A stretch of 64,000 bases of DNA from Glutamicibacter soli. GTDB lineage: Bacteria; Actinomycetota; Actinomycetes; Actinomycetales; Micrococcaceae. Location of the stretch: assembly GCF_003309065.1 (NCBI RefSeq), contig NZ_POAF01000005.1, positions 124,001 through 188,000 on the forward strand, in the 5' to 3' direction. The position numbers were made by a program, and so were the translations under genes. A model generated the notes under the pieces. It did no database searches. It was given only the letters and a program-made list of their open reading frames with translations, and was not told the origin of the DNA. Of this stretch, positions 1-8,296 are shown piece by piece (positions within the stretch are counted from its first letter, which is position 1; every line of letters starts with the position of its first letter).

Positions 1-232
1 CGACTGCGTAGTCCAGGAACAGCAGCGGAATACCGGCGCACAGGATGGCAACCAGGTAAGGGATGAGGAATGCGCCGCCGCCGTTTTCGTAGGCGACGTA
101 GGGGAAACGCCAAATATTTCCTAGACCAACGGCCGAACCGATCGCGGAGAGAATGAAGAGTTTGCGTGACGAGAAAGTCTCACGCTTGTCTGATGCGAGC
201 GGAGCGCCCTGAGTAGATGATTGAGAGCTCAT
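1..232 (-). CDS. Sodium-dependent (NSS/SNF family) amino-acid symporter, N-terminal part
   Basis: Partial gene cut by the left edge: 77 codons from an ATG at 232 reading leftwards. After a short Ser/Thr-rich cytoplasmic tail the protein reads [20 protein letters not shown] followed by FPY, the hallmark first membrane helix of the neurotransmitter:sodium symporter family, whose unwound GxGN segment binds Na+ and substrate. A second helix (residues about 57-75) begins before the edge. Family members import amino acids with Na+; the substrate cannot be told from this fragment. It is divergent from a PucR-type regulator 116 bp away, which may control it. Confidence 0.9.
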   Translation of the reverse strand, partial: MSSQSSTQGAPLASDKRETFSSRKLFILSAIGSAVGLGNIWRFPYVAYENGGGAFLIPYLVAILCAGIPLLFLDYAV

Positions 233-348
233 GTCACTAAGCTAGCGCAAAAATTTCGCAATGTGGTCACTTTTCGGCATCTTTCACTCAAGTTTTTGAG
301 CATTTTGCGCAAATCCTTGCAGCAGCAGACGCACCATAGAATGAACCT
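233..348. promoter_or_regulatory. Divergent promoter region between symporter and PucR-type regulator
   Basis: This AT-rich 116-bp gap holds two related motifs: a GCGCAAAAATTTCGC element at 246-260 and the perfect palindrome TTTGCGCAAA at 304-313. Both combine a GCG/CGC core with A/T runs and may be operators for the adjacent PucR-type regulator (inference). A TAGAAT hexamer at 337-342 ends six bases before the regulator's ATG, the spacing expected for a leaderless transcript; no ribosome-binding sequence is visible there. Confidence 0.45.
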
Positions 349-1752
349 ATGGCAATTAGTTTACGCGGACTGCTGGATCATGACGAGCTTGGTTTAAAGG
401 CTTTGACTGATCCTACACACTCCTTGGAGACCGCGATCACATGGGGCGCGGTGACTGAGCTTCTGGACCCCTCCAAATTCCTCACCGGCCGCGAGATCGT
501 GCTGACCACCGGAGTCCGCCAGAAGTCGGCCGCGGCGCAGATCGATTTCGTTCGCACGCTGGCGGCTAACGATGTGGTGGCGCTGGGGTTCGGTATCGGC
601 TTGGAGCACGAAAGCGTACCGGGTCCGGTACTTGAAACCGCCCGAGAGGTGGGCCTGCCGGTCATCGAGGTGCCCTATAAAACTCCTTTCGCGGCGATTT
701 CGCGCCTGATTGCCGAAGCGCTGAACGCAGACCACGTCAAGCGTGTTGAGAACCTGCTGCGCGCCCACCAGAAGCTGGCCCAGTCCCTGCTGTCTTCGGA
801 TCTGGACCGCATGCTCACCGAGCTGTCCAAGATGCTGAGCACCGACGTCGCCTTGAGCCTGCACGGCGAAGTGATCAGCGGCGACTTCGATCCGGGGCGG
901 GCCTGGCACGAGCTGCCGGTGGCCACCGGGCTGCGCGACCGCTGCACCTTGCACATCGCCGAGCCCTACACCCGTGACCCCATCGTGGAATACGCCCAGT
1001 CGCTGATCGGACTGGAGCTGACCAACAAGTCCCGGCTGCGCGCCTCGCGGCGCCTGGCCAACGGGCAGGTGCTGGCCGACCTTGCCTCCGGAGCGCTGTC
1101 CGGATCGGACGCGGCGGTCCGCCTGGGCGCGCTGGGCCTGGAATCCCAGCGCGAGCACTCGGTGGTGCTGGTGCAGGCCAGCGGCCAAGCCGACAGGCTG
1201 CAGACACTCCCCCTGCCCGCCGACCTCGCCTCGCAGGTCACCGCCATCGTCGAGGACCGGCTAGTGGTCATCGTGGCGTACAAGCAGGTGCAGCTGTCCA
1301 TCGACCGGCTCGACACCTACCTGGCCACCGCAGGCATCCCCGCCAAGGTCGGCTACGGCGGACGCTACTCGAACACCACCGGCATCCGGTGGAGCTATTT
1401 CGAGGCCCTGGAATCGCTGCGCCACGGCGAACGCGTCAATGTCCCCACCAAGCTCTCGCTGACCTCCCTGCTGCTGGCCGCCCGCGACGTGCCCTTGCAG
1501 GACCTGGCCGCCGAGGCGCTGGGCCCCATCCAGGATTTCGATTCCTCCCACGACTCGGGGCTGATGCGCACCCTGCGCGAGTACCTGAACCGCGACGGCT
1601 CCGTGGGAGCGGTGGCCGAATCGATGGGGCTGCACCGCAACACCGTGCGCTACCGCATGCAGCAAATTGCCGAGCTCTCCGGCTACGACCCGAACGTCAC
1701 CAGTGACCGGGTCCAACTATGGATTGCGCTCAGTGCACTTGAGCTGCGCTAG
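349..1752 (+). CDS. PucR-family transcriptional regulator
   Basis: 467-residue cytoplasmic regulator. Residues about 8-125 match a PucR N-terminal sensory domain (with GREIVLTTG); the middle is poorly conserved, and the C-terminus (about 410-460) is the PucR/CdaR-type helix-turn-helix, with SVGAVAESMGLHRNTVRYRM as the DNA-reading part. Family members control purine, amino-acid or sugar-acid catabolism and often act on a divergent transporter or catabolic gene, which fits the symporter gene next door. There is no clear Shine-Dalgarno sequence; the -10-like TAGAAT six bases before the ATG suggests a leaderless message. The effector is unknown. Confidence 0.88.
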   Translation: MAISLRGLLDHDELGLKALTDPTHSLETAITWGAVTELLDPSKFLTGREIVLTTGVRQKSAAAQIDFVRTLAANDVVALGFGIGLEHESVPGPVLETAREVGLPVIEVPYKTPFAAISRLIAEALNADHVKRVENLLRAHQKLAQSLLSSDLDRMLTELSKMLSTDVALSLHGEVISGDFDPGRAWHELPVATGLRDRCTLHIAEPYTRDPIVEYAQSLIGLELTNKSRLRASRRLANGQVLADLASGALSGSDAAVRLGALGLESQREHSVVLVQASGQADRLQTLPLPADLASQVTAIVEDRLVVIVAYKQVQLSIDRLDTYLATAGIPAKVGYGGRYSNTTGIRWSYFEALESLRHGERVNVPTKLSLTSLLLAARDVPLQDLAAEALGPIQDFDSSHDSGLMRTLREYLNRDGSVGAVAESMGLHRNTVRYRMQQIAELSGYDPNVTSDRVQLWIALSALELR

Positions 1753-1771
1753 TTCTGGATAGGATTAACGC

Positions 1772-2206
1772 ATGGCTGACATGTTTCTAGAGAAGTTCCG
1801 TTCACTCGTCCCGAAATACCTTGAGGACCAGTGGAACGAAGCCGATGGCCTGAGCGCCGGGGAATTGGCAGACGGCCTGGCCGAGGCCAAGGTCAAGATC
1901 CCCTTTGTCCTGGAGGAGTTCTACCTCGCCCTGGGCAACAACGACGATTTCATGGAGGCCTACCACTACTTCTTCGATCCCGAAGAGCTGGAAATCGAGG
2001 ACGGCTACCTGTTGTTCCTCGAGGACGAGGAAGAGAAGTTCGTGTGGGGCTTCAAGCAGTCCCAGCTCGAGGTGCCGGATCCGATTGTCTACCGCCGCAA
2101 CAACGCCAAGGGCAACTGGGTCAGCGAGGAGGGCACCTTCAGCGAATTCACCCTGGACATGTTCGCCTGGGTCTTCGAGGAATTAGCTGCCGAGCTGGAG
2201 GACTAG
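1772..2206 (+). CDS. Small acidic SUKH/SMI1-KNR4-like protein
   Basis: 144 residues, very acidic (clusters such as DPEELEIEDG and LEDEEEKF), with no signal peptide or membrane segment. The pattern of a predicted helical start (LPKFL-like region), an alternation of strands around residues 70-110 and a final helix (FAWVFEELAAELED) resembles the SUKH (SMI1/KNR4) fold, but no diagnostic motif settles it. Starts at ATG 1772 after AGGA. Its stop codon overlaps the start of the HIT gene (TAGTG), so the two are translationally coupled and probably form one operon. SUKH proteins include toxin immunity proteins; no toxin is present nearby, so a housekeeping role is equally possible. Confidence 0.7.
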   Translation: MADMFLEKFRSLVPKYLEDQWNEADGLSAGELADGLAEAKVKIPFVLEEFYLALGNNDDFMEAYHYFFDPEELEIEDGYLLFLEDEEEKFVWGFKQSQLEVPDPIVYRRNNAKGNWVSEEGTFSEFTLDMFAWVFEELAAELED

Positions 2207-2718
2207 TGCTCTACCGTTCCCACGAACCGCACGGCTACCAGTGCCCGTTCTGCGAGCTGGTCAACAACCTGCCCTTCAGCGAGGACAACCTGTGCGCCCC
2301 GACGGACATGATCTACCAGACCGACCAGGTCGCGGCGATCATGGCCTGCGACGGTTTCGGGAACTTCGGCGGGCACGTGATGATCATCCCGACCGCCCAT
2401 CTTGAATCCCTGTACGACCTGGATGAGCAGATCGGCGCCGCGATCATGCGCGAGACCCGGCGTATCGCGCTGGCCATGAAGCTGGCGTGGAATCCGGACG
2501 GCACCAGCACCCGCCAGCACAACGAGCCTGCCGGGAACCAGCATGTCTGGCACTACCACCAGCATGTCTTCCCGCGGTACTGGGACGACGAGCTCTACCG
2601 CCAGCTGCGCCACCGGGTTCCTGTCGAGGACCGCGCCGCGAAGGCCGAGCAGCTGCGCGCGGCGCTCTTCAGCGACGAACACCCGCAGCGGCTCTACGAG
2701 TCCGACCTGCGGTGCTGA
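2206..2718 (+). CDS. HIT-family nucleotide hydrolase/transferase
   Basis: 170 residues from a GTG that shares one base with the preceding stop codon. The histidine triad is H116-Y-H118-Q-H120-V-F, the nucleotide-phosphate binding and catalytic motif of HIT proteins; a CPFC pair at residues 13-16 is the common N-terminal metal or structural motif of this branch. HIT enzymes cleave nucleotidyl conjugates such as Ap4A or AMP-lysine; the exact substrate is not deducible. The C-terminal tail after the triad is longer than in Hint-type proteins. The gene ends just before a strong hairpin shared with the convergent polyprenyl synthase gene. Confidence 0.88.
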   Translation: MLYRSHEPHGYQCPFCELVNNLPFSEDNLCAPTDMIYQTDQVAAIMACDGFGNFGGHVMIIPTAHLESLYDLDEQIGAAIMRETRRIALAMKLAWNPDGTSTRQHNEPAGNQHVWHYHQHVFPRYWDDELYRQLRHRVPVEDRAAKAEQLRAALFSDEHPQRLYESDLRC

Positions 2719-2739
2719 AAACCGCGGCTTAAACCAATG

Positions 2740-2775
2740 AAGTCCTGCACTTCCCTTCCGGGAGGTGCAGGACTT
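2740..2775. terminator. Bidirectional terminator between HIT gene and polyprenyl synthase gene
   Basis: A 16-bp stem (AAGTCCTGCACTTCCC pairing with 2760-2775, one G-T pair) closes a TTCC loop. It sits between two convergent stop codons (2718 and 2800). There is no strong T run on either side. Confidence 0.85.
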
Positions 2776-2799
2776 CGTTGCTTGGACGGTTCGCCGGAG

Positions 2800-3897
2800 C
2801 TAGGCTTCGCGGGTCACCACGGCGTCCGCGAAGGAGATCAGCGCGCTCTTCACGGTGCCTTCAGGCAACGGAGCCAGCACCTCGATAGCGTCGTCGGCCC
2901 AGCGGCGAGCCACGCTCCAGGCGTCCTGGACGGAGCGGTGGGCGGCGACGGCTTCCACGGCCTTGGCCAGAGCCTCGTCGCTTGTCAGGTCCGAATCCAC
3001 CAGCTCGACGGCCGCCTGCGCGGCGGCGTCGCCGTTCTCGGCGGCCTGGCGCAGCAGCAGCACCGGCAGGGTCGGCACGCCTTCGCGCAGGTCGGTGCCC
3101 GGGGTCTTGCCCGAGTCGGCTTCCTTGGAGGCGATGTCGATGACGTCGTCCGCGACCTGGAAGGCCACACCGACCTTCTCGCCGTACTCGCGCAGCACTT
3201 CGATGAATTCGGGGATGCCGCCGAAGCGGGCGCCGAAGGCGCCGGAGGTCGCCAGCAGGGAGGCGGTCTTGTCGCTGATCACCTGGATGTGGTGGGCGAT
3301 GGCGTCGTCGCCCTCACGCGGGCCGATGGATTCGTGCAGCTGGCCCAGGCACAGGCGCTCGAAGGTGCGCGACTGCCATAGCACCGCTTCGGGGCCCAGG
3401 TCGGCGCCGAAGACTGAAGCGCGGGCGAAGATCAGGTCTCCGGCCAGGATGGCCACGGAGTTGCCCCAGACCTCATGGGCGGTGGGAGCGCCGCGGCGCA
3501 TCGGCGCGGAGTCCATGACGTCATCGTGGTACAGGGTTGCCAGATGGGTCAGCTCGACCACGGCGGCGGCCTTGATGACCTCGTCGGTCACGCCGCCGCC
3601 CAGCAGGGAAGTCAGCAGCACCAGCAGCGGGCGCACGCGCTTGCCGCCGGCTTCCACCAGGTGTCGGCTTGAGGCATCAATCAACGGGTCGGAGTTGGCC
3701 AGCGCATCGCGCAGCAGCTTCTCCACCTTGGCCATGCCCATGGAGATGGCAGGTCCGAATTCGGGATCCTCGGCGATCAGTGCAAAGCCCGAGGGAAGAT
3801 TGATGGCCGCAGCAAGCACTGCGGTTTCAGGATTCAGCTCAATCGAGTCGGACACCTCGTGTCCGGCTGCGGTCCAGTTGCTCTTGGAATCAGTCAC
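2800..3897 (-). CDS. Long-chain polyprenyl diphosphate synthase
   Basis: 365-residue trans-prenyltransferase that builds the polyprenyl side chain, most likely for menaquinone given menF next to it and menD, menC, menB, menE and menA in the window. Visible motifs: GGKR at 84-87 (isopentenyl diphosphate binding), first Asp-rich motif DDVMD at 125-129, second Asp-rich motif DDVID at 250-254, and the GTDLREG loop behind it. No bulky aromatic pair stands immediately before the first Asp-rich motif other than LY, compatible with a long product (C35-C45). The N-terminus has about 40 non-conserved residues. Divergent from menF. Confidence 0.92.
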   Translation of the reverse strand: MTDSKSNWTAAGHEVSDSIELNPETAVLAAAINLPSGFALIAEDPEFGPAISMGMAKVEKLLRDALANSDPLIDASSRHLVEAGGKRVRPLLVLLTSLLGGGVTDEVIKAAAVVELTHLATLYHDDVMDSAPMRRGAPTAHEVWGNSVAILAGDLIFARASVFGADLGPEAVLWQSRTFERLCLGQLHESIGPREGDDAIAHHIQVISDKTASLLATSGAFGARFGGIPEFIEVLREYGEKVGVAFQVADDVIDIASKEADSGKTPGTDLREGVPTLPVLLLRQAAENGDAAAQAAVELVDSDLTSDEALAKAVEAVAAHRSVQDAWSVARRWADDAIEVLAPLPEGTVKSALISFADAVVTREA

Positions 3898-4202
3898 TGT
3901 TTTACGGCTTACTATCTTTCATCGGCTTGGTCATCGCATTGAACGAGGACTGCTTGCCCGCGCTGGTGGCGCACAAACATCACTTCACTCTATCCGATGC
4001 GTTCCACTGAACGCTCGCAGACCGGCGCTTGCCGCGTTTTATGGCATGGCAATGGGCCGCGAAACTGGTCAACACCGAGTTTACCGGGTCGCGCGCGATG
4101 GCGCGGCGCAACCCGCTGAAAGTCACAGCTGCATCCGGCGTGGTGACAGCGGACACCTCCTCCAGTCGCCGGTGGTCATTGCGCGGTAGGCTTAGCCCTA
4201 TC
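3898..4202. other. Divergent intergenic region, polyprenyl synthase / menF
   Basis: 305 bp with no convincing gene; short frames here have no family resemblance or good ribosome-binding site. It must contain promoters for both neighbours. A TAGGCT hexamer at 4187-4192 lies ten bases before the menF ATG and is the best -10 candidate for menF. In relatives a menaquinone methyltransferase gene (menG) commonly lies in this part of the men region; nothing like it is seen here. Confidence 0.6.
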
Positions 4203-5540
4203 ATGTCTGCAGATTCGTCCGTTCTCGGCGCCAGCGGCCTTCATGCCTCGGCACCAGCGTTAACCAGCATCACCTTCGAGTACGAAGGTGCCTCCGAGCA
4301 TCTCATCTCCGATTCCCTGCGCCACGGCAGCATGGTCTGGACGCGGCGCGGACGCGGGCTGGTGGGATTCGGGACCGCCGCGCGGTTGACTACCCGCGGC
4401 GAACAGCGCTTCGTCGAGGCGCGCACCTGGTTCGCGCAGCTGCTCTCACAGGCGCAGATCACCGACCCGATCAACCGGCCCGGCAGCGGCCTGATCGCGT
4501 TCGGGTCCTTCGCCTTCTCCTTCACCAGCGCCTTCGACTCGCGCTTGGTGATCCCCCAGATCGTGCTGGGGCAGGATGACGAGAAGTCGTGGATCACGGT
4601 GACCGGCAGCGCCGAACAGCTGGCTGGCCTGACTCTCGACTCCGCGCTGGAACGCGCCCGGGCCGCTAAGGACGAAGCGGCACTAGCCCCGACGACCCAG
4701 GGCGAGATCGAATTGACCAGCGGACAGCTGACCGCCGGCGCCTACCTTGACGCGGTGCGCCAGGCGCTGGGCACGTTCAGCGAGTCAGGCATCTCCAAGC
4801 TGGTGCTCGCCCGGGACATCATGGCCCGCAGCACCACACCGATCGACCTGTCCCATGTCGTGACCGCGTTGACCGAACGCTACGGCAACTGCTGGACCTA
4901 CTCGGTGGACGGGTTGGTGGGCGCCACCCCCGAGATGCTGGTGCGTGTCACCAACGGACTGGCCGAGGCCCGCGTGCTGGCCGGCACCCTGGACCGGGCC
5001 ACCGAAGGGGCTGACGCCCCGGACTTTGCCAAGCGCCGGCTCTTCGACGACCCCAAGCAGCGCCACGAGCACCAGCTGGCCATCGATTCGCTGACCGAAG
5101 CGCTGAACCCGATTTCCCACGGCATGAAGTCCCCGGACGAGCCGTTCATCCTGCAGCTGCCCAATGTCTGGCACCTGGCCAGCGACGTGCGCGCCGAACT
5201 GCGCCCGGACGAGCGCGGGGCGCTGCCCTCAGCACTGGACATCGCGGAGATCTTCCACCCGACCGCCGCGGTGTGCGGCACTCCCACGAAGCAGGCCGGA
5301 GCGGTGCTGCGCCAGCTGGAAGGCCTGGACCGCGGACCCTACGCCGGCCCGGTGGGCTGGGTGGACTCGCGCGGCGACGGCGAATTCGGGATCGCGCTGC
5401 GCGGAGGCATTCTGGAGGATGCAAACCACATGCGCCTCTACGCCGGTTGCGGCATCGTTCCAGGCTCGGTGCCCGAAGACGAGCTGGCCGAGTCATGGGC
5501 GAAAATGCGCCCGATGCGCCAGGCGCTGGGCGCCGAGTAG
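4203..5540 (+). CDS. menF: Isochorismate synthase
   Basis: 445 residues; converts chorismate to isochorismate, the first committed step of menaquinone synthesis. The C-terminal half carries the chorismate-binding fold: SKLVLARD (about 195-202), GATPEMLV, LAGT, the region around KQRHEH, and the diagnostic HPTAAVCGTP near residue 355 followed by RGPYAGPVGW and a C-terminal acidic stretch ending in AGCGIVPGS. ATG 4203 is preferred because upstream in-frame codons lack conservation. No strong Shine-Dalgarno sequence is present. Standing alone and not in a siderophore cluster, it is more likely menF than entC. Confidence 0.92.
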   Translation: MSADSSVLGASGLHASAPALTSITFEYEGASEHLISDSLRHGSMVWTRRGRGLVGFGTAARLTTRGEQRFVEARTWFAQLLSQAQITDPINRPGSGLIAFGSFAFSFTSAFDSRLVIPQIVLGQDDEKSWITVTGSAEQLAGLTLDSALERARAAKDEAALAPTTQGEIELTSGQLTAGAYLDAVRQALGTFSESGISKLVLARDIMARSTTPIDLSHVVTALTERYGNCWTYSVDGLVGATPEMLVRVTNGLAEARVLAGTLDRATEGADAPDFAKRRLFDDPKQRHEHQLAIDSLTEALNPISHGMKSPDEPFILQLPNVWHLASDVRAELRPDERGALPSALDIAEIFHPTAAVCGTPTKQAGAVLRQLEGLDRGPYAGPVGWVDSRGDGEFGIALRGGILEDANHMRLYAGCGIVPGSVPEDELAESWAKMRPMRQALGAE

Positions 5541-5619
5541 TGCCCTAGCCGGCTTCCTCGTGCTGGTCAGGTAATGGTCGGATTTCAGCACAAGTTTTAC
5601 TTATGCTCCCCGACACGTG

Positions 5620-5659
5620 TGTGAGGTGAATCTCATCCTCGTTGTAGCGTGGTTATGAT
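5620..5659 (+). promoter_or_regulatory. Promoter with CRP/GlxR-like half-site match before the amino-acid ABC operon
   Basis: TGTGA-GGTGAA-TCTCA at 5620-5635 differs at one position from the TGTGA-N6-TCACA consensus of Crp/GlxR-type regulators. A -10-like TATGAT stands at 5654-5659, so the site would be centred roughly 35-40 bases before the start of transcription. A GCGTACGC palindrome follows at about 5663-5670. Regulation is inferred only. Confidence 0.4.
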
Positions 5660-5710
5660 TGTGCGTACGCAATGATCCACTCGCATTACCCGAAAGTAGG
5701 TTTTGATCCT

Positions 5711-6508
5711 ATGCGTCTGACCAAAAAACGTTTTGCCACCACCCTGGCAGCAACTTCCGTGGCACTTCTGGCCCTGACCGCCTGCGGCTCCGATAGCGGT
5801 TCGGCCGAGCCTTCGGCAGACGCCGCAGGTGGGCCGACCTTCCTCAACGCAGGCAAGCTCACCGTTTGCTCCGACATCCCCTACGAGCCATTCGAGTTCG
5901 TCAAGGGCGGCAAGAACGTCGGCTTCGACATGGACATCGCCGCGGAAATCGCCAAGGATGCCAAGGTTGAGCTGAACGTCATCGACGCAAGCTTCGACTC
6001 CATCGAATCCGGCCTGTTCAAGTCCCAGTGCGACATTGCCATTTCCTCGCTGTCCATCACCGATGCGCGCGCCAAGAAGATGAACTTCTCGACCCCGTAC
6101 ATGGATGACGACCTGGTGCTGATTTCCAAGGACGGTTCGGGCATCACCGATCTGGCCACGGCCAAGGACAAGAAGGTGGGTGTGCAGCAGGCCACCACCG
6201 GCGAGAAGTACGCCAAGGAACAGGGCCTGAGCAACATCGTGGGCTACGAGGACGCGGGCTTGCAGACCCAGGCCCTGCTGGCCGGCCAGGTTGACGCGCT
6301 GCTGGGCAACCAGTCGGTGCTCGGCTACGCGATCAAGGACAAGCCGGGCTACGCGGTGGTCGCCGACTTCAAGACCGGCGAGCAGCTGGGCGTCGGAGTG
6401 CCGCTGGAGCAGGCCGCCACCCTCGAGTTGGTCAACGGCACCCTGAAGCGCCTGACCGATTCGGGTGAAATGGAAGAGCTGACCGTGAAGTGGTTCGGCG
6501 AGAAGTAA
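5711..6508 (+). CDS. Polar amino-acid ABC transporter, substrate-binding lipoprotein
   Basis: 265 residues. The signal peptide has basic MRLTKKR, a hydrophobic core and lipobox LTAC with Cys25 as the lipidation site. The mature part is a family-3 solute-binding protein: KLTVCSDIPYEPFEF, GFDMDIAAEIAKDA, and the DAxF...SGL / DIAISSLSIT block. Members bind glutamine, glutamate, arginine, histidine or cystine; which one is not clear. First gene of a three-gene operon with a permease and an ATPase. A hairpin after it probably keeps its message level above that of the other two. Confidence 0.93.
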   Translation: MRLTKKRFATTLAATSVALLALTACGSDSGSAEPSADAAGGPTFLNAGKLTVCSDIPYEPFEFVKGGKNVGFDMDIAAEIAKDAKVELNVIDASFDSIESGLFKSQCDIAISSLSITDARAKKMNFSTPYMDDDLVLISKDGSGITDLATAKDKKVGVQQATTGEKYAKEQGLSNIVGYEDAGLQTQALLAGQVDALLGNQSVLGYAIKDKPGYAVVADFKTGEQLGVGVPLEQAATLELVNGTLKRLTDSGEMEELTVKWFGEK

Positions 6509-6535
6509 GTCCTCGTCGCTAACGGACTATTTAGA

Positions 6536-6584
6536 CGCGGGGGCCGAGCGACGCCCTGATCCGGGCGCCGCGGCGGCCCCCGCG
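6536..6584 (+). terminator. Intraoperonic hairpin after the binding-protein gene
   Basis: CGCGGGGGCC at 6536-6545 pairs exactly with 6575-6584, with further G/C pairing inside the loop, followed by ACCTTT. It lies 28 bp past the binding-protein stop and 21 bp before the permease start. It is likely a partial terminator or RNA stabiliser that raises binding protein over membrane components. Confidence 0.7.
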
Positions 6585-6604
6585 ACCTTTATGAGAGGTA
6601 CACC

Positions 6605-7396
6605 ATGGCAATGACCACGAGTCAGCGCGCCCGCCTGAGCAAAACCATCCAGATCATCCTGTTTGTTGCGATCATCGCCGCAGTGGTCTTGTCCCTGGAC
6701 TGGGAAAAGACCCGCTATGCCTTCTTCTCCTTCGAGAAGCTAGGCCCGATGTTCCCGGACATGATCATTGTCGGCTTGAAGAACACCATCTTCTACACCG
6801 TTATTTCCTTCGCCTTCGGCCTGGTTGTCGGCCTGCTGCTGGCGTTGATGAAAATGGCGTCCTTCGCCCCGTACCGCTGGTTCGCCACCGCTTTTGTTGA
6901 ATTCTTCCGCGGCATCCCCGCCATCCTGGTGCTGTTGGCCTTCGGCTTCGGCCTCCCCCAGGCCTTCGGCACCACCTGGCCGCAGCCGGTGAACATCATG
7001 CTGGCATTGGGTCTGGTATCTTCGGCCTACATCGCCGAGACACTGCGCGCGGGCCTGCAGGCAGTGCCCAAGGGGCAGACCGAAGCGGCACGTTCGCTGG
7101 GCATGCCTGCCTGGCGCGCCATGGTCACCATCGTGATCCCGCAGGCGTTCAAGATCGTCCTGCCTCCGATGACCAACGAAATCATCCTGCTGACCAAGGA
7201 CTCCTCGCTGGCCTTCATCCTGGGCGCGTCGATGGCCCAGTACGAAATGACTAAATTCGGCCGCGATGGCATCCAGTCGCTGGACGCCGGCATCACCCCG
7301 CTGGTCGCCGCCGGCCTGTTCTACCTGGTCATCACGATCCCGTTGAGCCTGGTAGCCCGGAAGTTTGAATCCCGCTCGGCTCGGACCAAGCGCTAG
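6605..7396 (+). CDS. Polar amino-acid ABC transporter permease
   Basis: 263-residue inner-membrane subunit of the His/Glu/Gln/Arg type. It has an N-terminal helix (about 14-31) and four or five further membrane spans; the binding-protein-dependent EAA motif starts at E160 (EAARSLGMPAWRA...IVIPQA) and contacts the ATPase. A single permease gene implies a homodimer. Start ATG 6605 follows GAGAGGTACACC. It lies 12 bp before the ATPase gene, in the same operon as the binding protein. Confidence 0.93.
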   Translation: MAMTTSQRARLSKTIQIILFVAIIAAVVLSLDWEKTRYAFFSFEKLGPMFPDMIIVGLKNTIFYTVISFAFGLVVGLLLALMKMASFAPYRWFATAFVEFFRGIPAILVLLAFGFGLPQAFGTTWPQPVNIMLALGLVSSAYIAETLRAGLQAVPKGQTEAARSLGMPAWRAMVTIVIPQAFKIVLPPMTNEIILLTKDSSLAFILGASMAQYEMTKFGRDGIQSLDAGITPLVAAGLFYLVITIPLSLVARKFESRSARTKR

Positions 7397-7408
7397 AAAG
7401 GACCGACA

Positions 7409-8191
7409 ATGACCACGACCAACAACTCGATGGCAGAACGCGCCGCCGGCGTGGAGATCTCGGACCTGCGCAAGTCCTACGGCAGCAACGAGGTGCTCAA
7501 GGGCATCAGCCTGGACGTCAGGCCCGGCGAGGTAGTCTGCCTGATCGGCCCTTCGGGCTCGGGCAAGTCCACCCTGCTGCGCTGCGTGAACCTGCTGGAG
7601 AAGCCGAACGGCGGCACCATCCACGTGGGCGGCTTCGAGGCCACCGACCCCGAGGTCAACCTGGACAAGATGCGCCAGAACGTCGGCATGGTGTTCCAGC
7701 AGTTCAACCTGTTCCCGCACCTGACCGTGCTGGAGAACTGCACCGTCGCCCAGATCAAGGTGCTCAAGCGCGACAAGGCCAAGGCGCACGCCACCGCGAA
7801 GCTGAACCTGGAACGTGTGGGTCTGGGCGACTTCGGCGGACGCTATCCGGACGAGCTCTCCGGCGGCCAGCAGCAGCGCGTGGCGATCGCCCGCGCGCTG
7901 TCCATGGAACCGACCCTGATGCTCTTCGACGAGCCGACCAGTGCGCTGGACCCGGAGACCGTGGGCGAAGTGCTGGCCATCATGAAGAAGCTGGCCCGCG
8001 AGGGCATGACCATGCTGGTGGTGACCCACGAGATGGCCTTCGCCAAAGAGGTCGCCGACCGCGTGGTTTTCATGGACGGCGGCGTCGTGGTGGAGGAGGG
8101 CGTTGCGGCCGAGGTCATCGGCAATCCGCAGCAGCCGCGAACGCAGGACTTCCTGCGCCGCGTGCTCGACCCTACCCACGTGGATATCTAG
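7409..8191 (+). CDS. Polar amino-acid ABC transporter ATP-binding protein
   Basis: 260 residues, GlnQ/HisP type. Walker [10 protein letters not shown] at 47-55, Q-loop in [10 protein letters not shown] (95-104), ABC signature LSGGQQQR at 150-157, Walker B MLFDEP at 171-176, H-loop in VVTHE. Ribosome-binding site AAAGGA lies 6 bp before ATG 7409. Last gene of the operon, followed by a long hairpin. About 15 non-conserved residues precede the ABC domain. Confidence 0.94.
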   Translation: MTTTNNSMAERAAGVEISDLRKSYGSNEVLKGISLDVRPGEVVCLIGPSGSGKSTLLRCVNLLEKPNGGTIHVGGFEATDPEVNLDKMRQNVGMVFQQFNLFPHLTVLENCTVAQIKVLKRDKAKAHATAKLNLERVGLGDFGGRYPDELSGGQQQRVAIARALSMEPTLMLFDEPTSALDPETVGEVLAIMKKLAREGMTMLVVTHEMAFAKEVADRVVFMDGGVVVEEGVAAEVIGNPQQPRTQDFLRRVLDPTHVDI

Positions 8192-8215
8192 TCCTCCCCC
8201 GGAGATAGGAATCGC

Positions 8216-8268
8216 CGAAGCCCCGGCAGGCATCCTGGCCATCAGCCAGTTCGCCTGCCGGGGCTTCG
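8216..8268. terminator. Bidirectional terminator between ABC operon and menD
   Basis: A perfect 16-bp stem, CGAAGCCCCGGCAGGC (8216-8231) with its complement at 8253-8268, encloses a 21-base loop. It lies between convergent stops at 8191 and 8297. Confidence 0.85.
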
Positions 8269-8296
8269 CCGCGTCTGGGGCGGTTCCGAGTCCGGA

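Noticed and set aside
3980-4204. A 74-codon minus-strand frame upstream of polyprenyl synthase considered as a menG remnant
   Set aside because: None of the methyltransferase motifs is present, and the codon pattern does not look coding.
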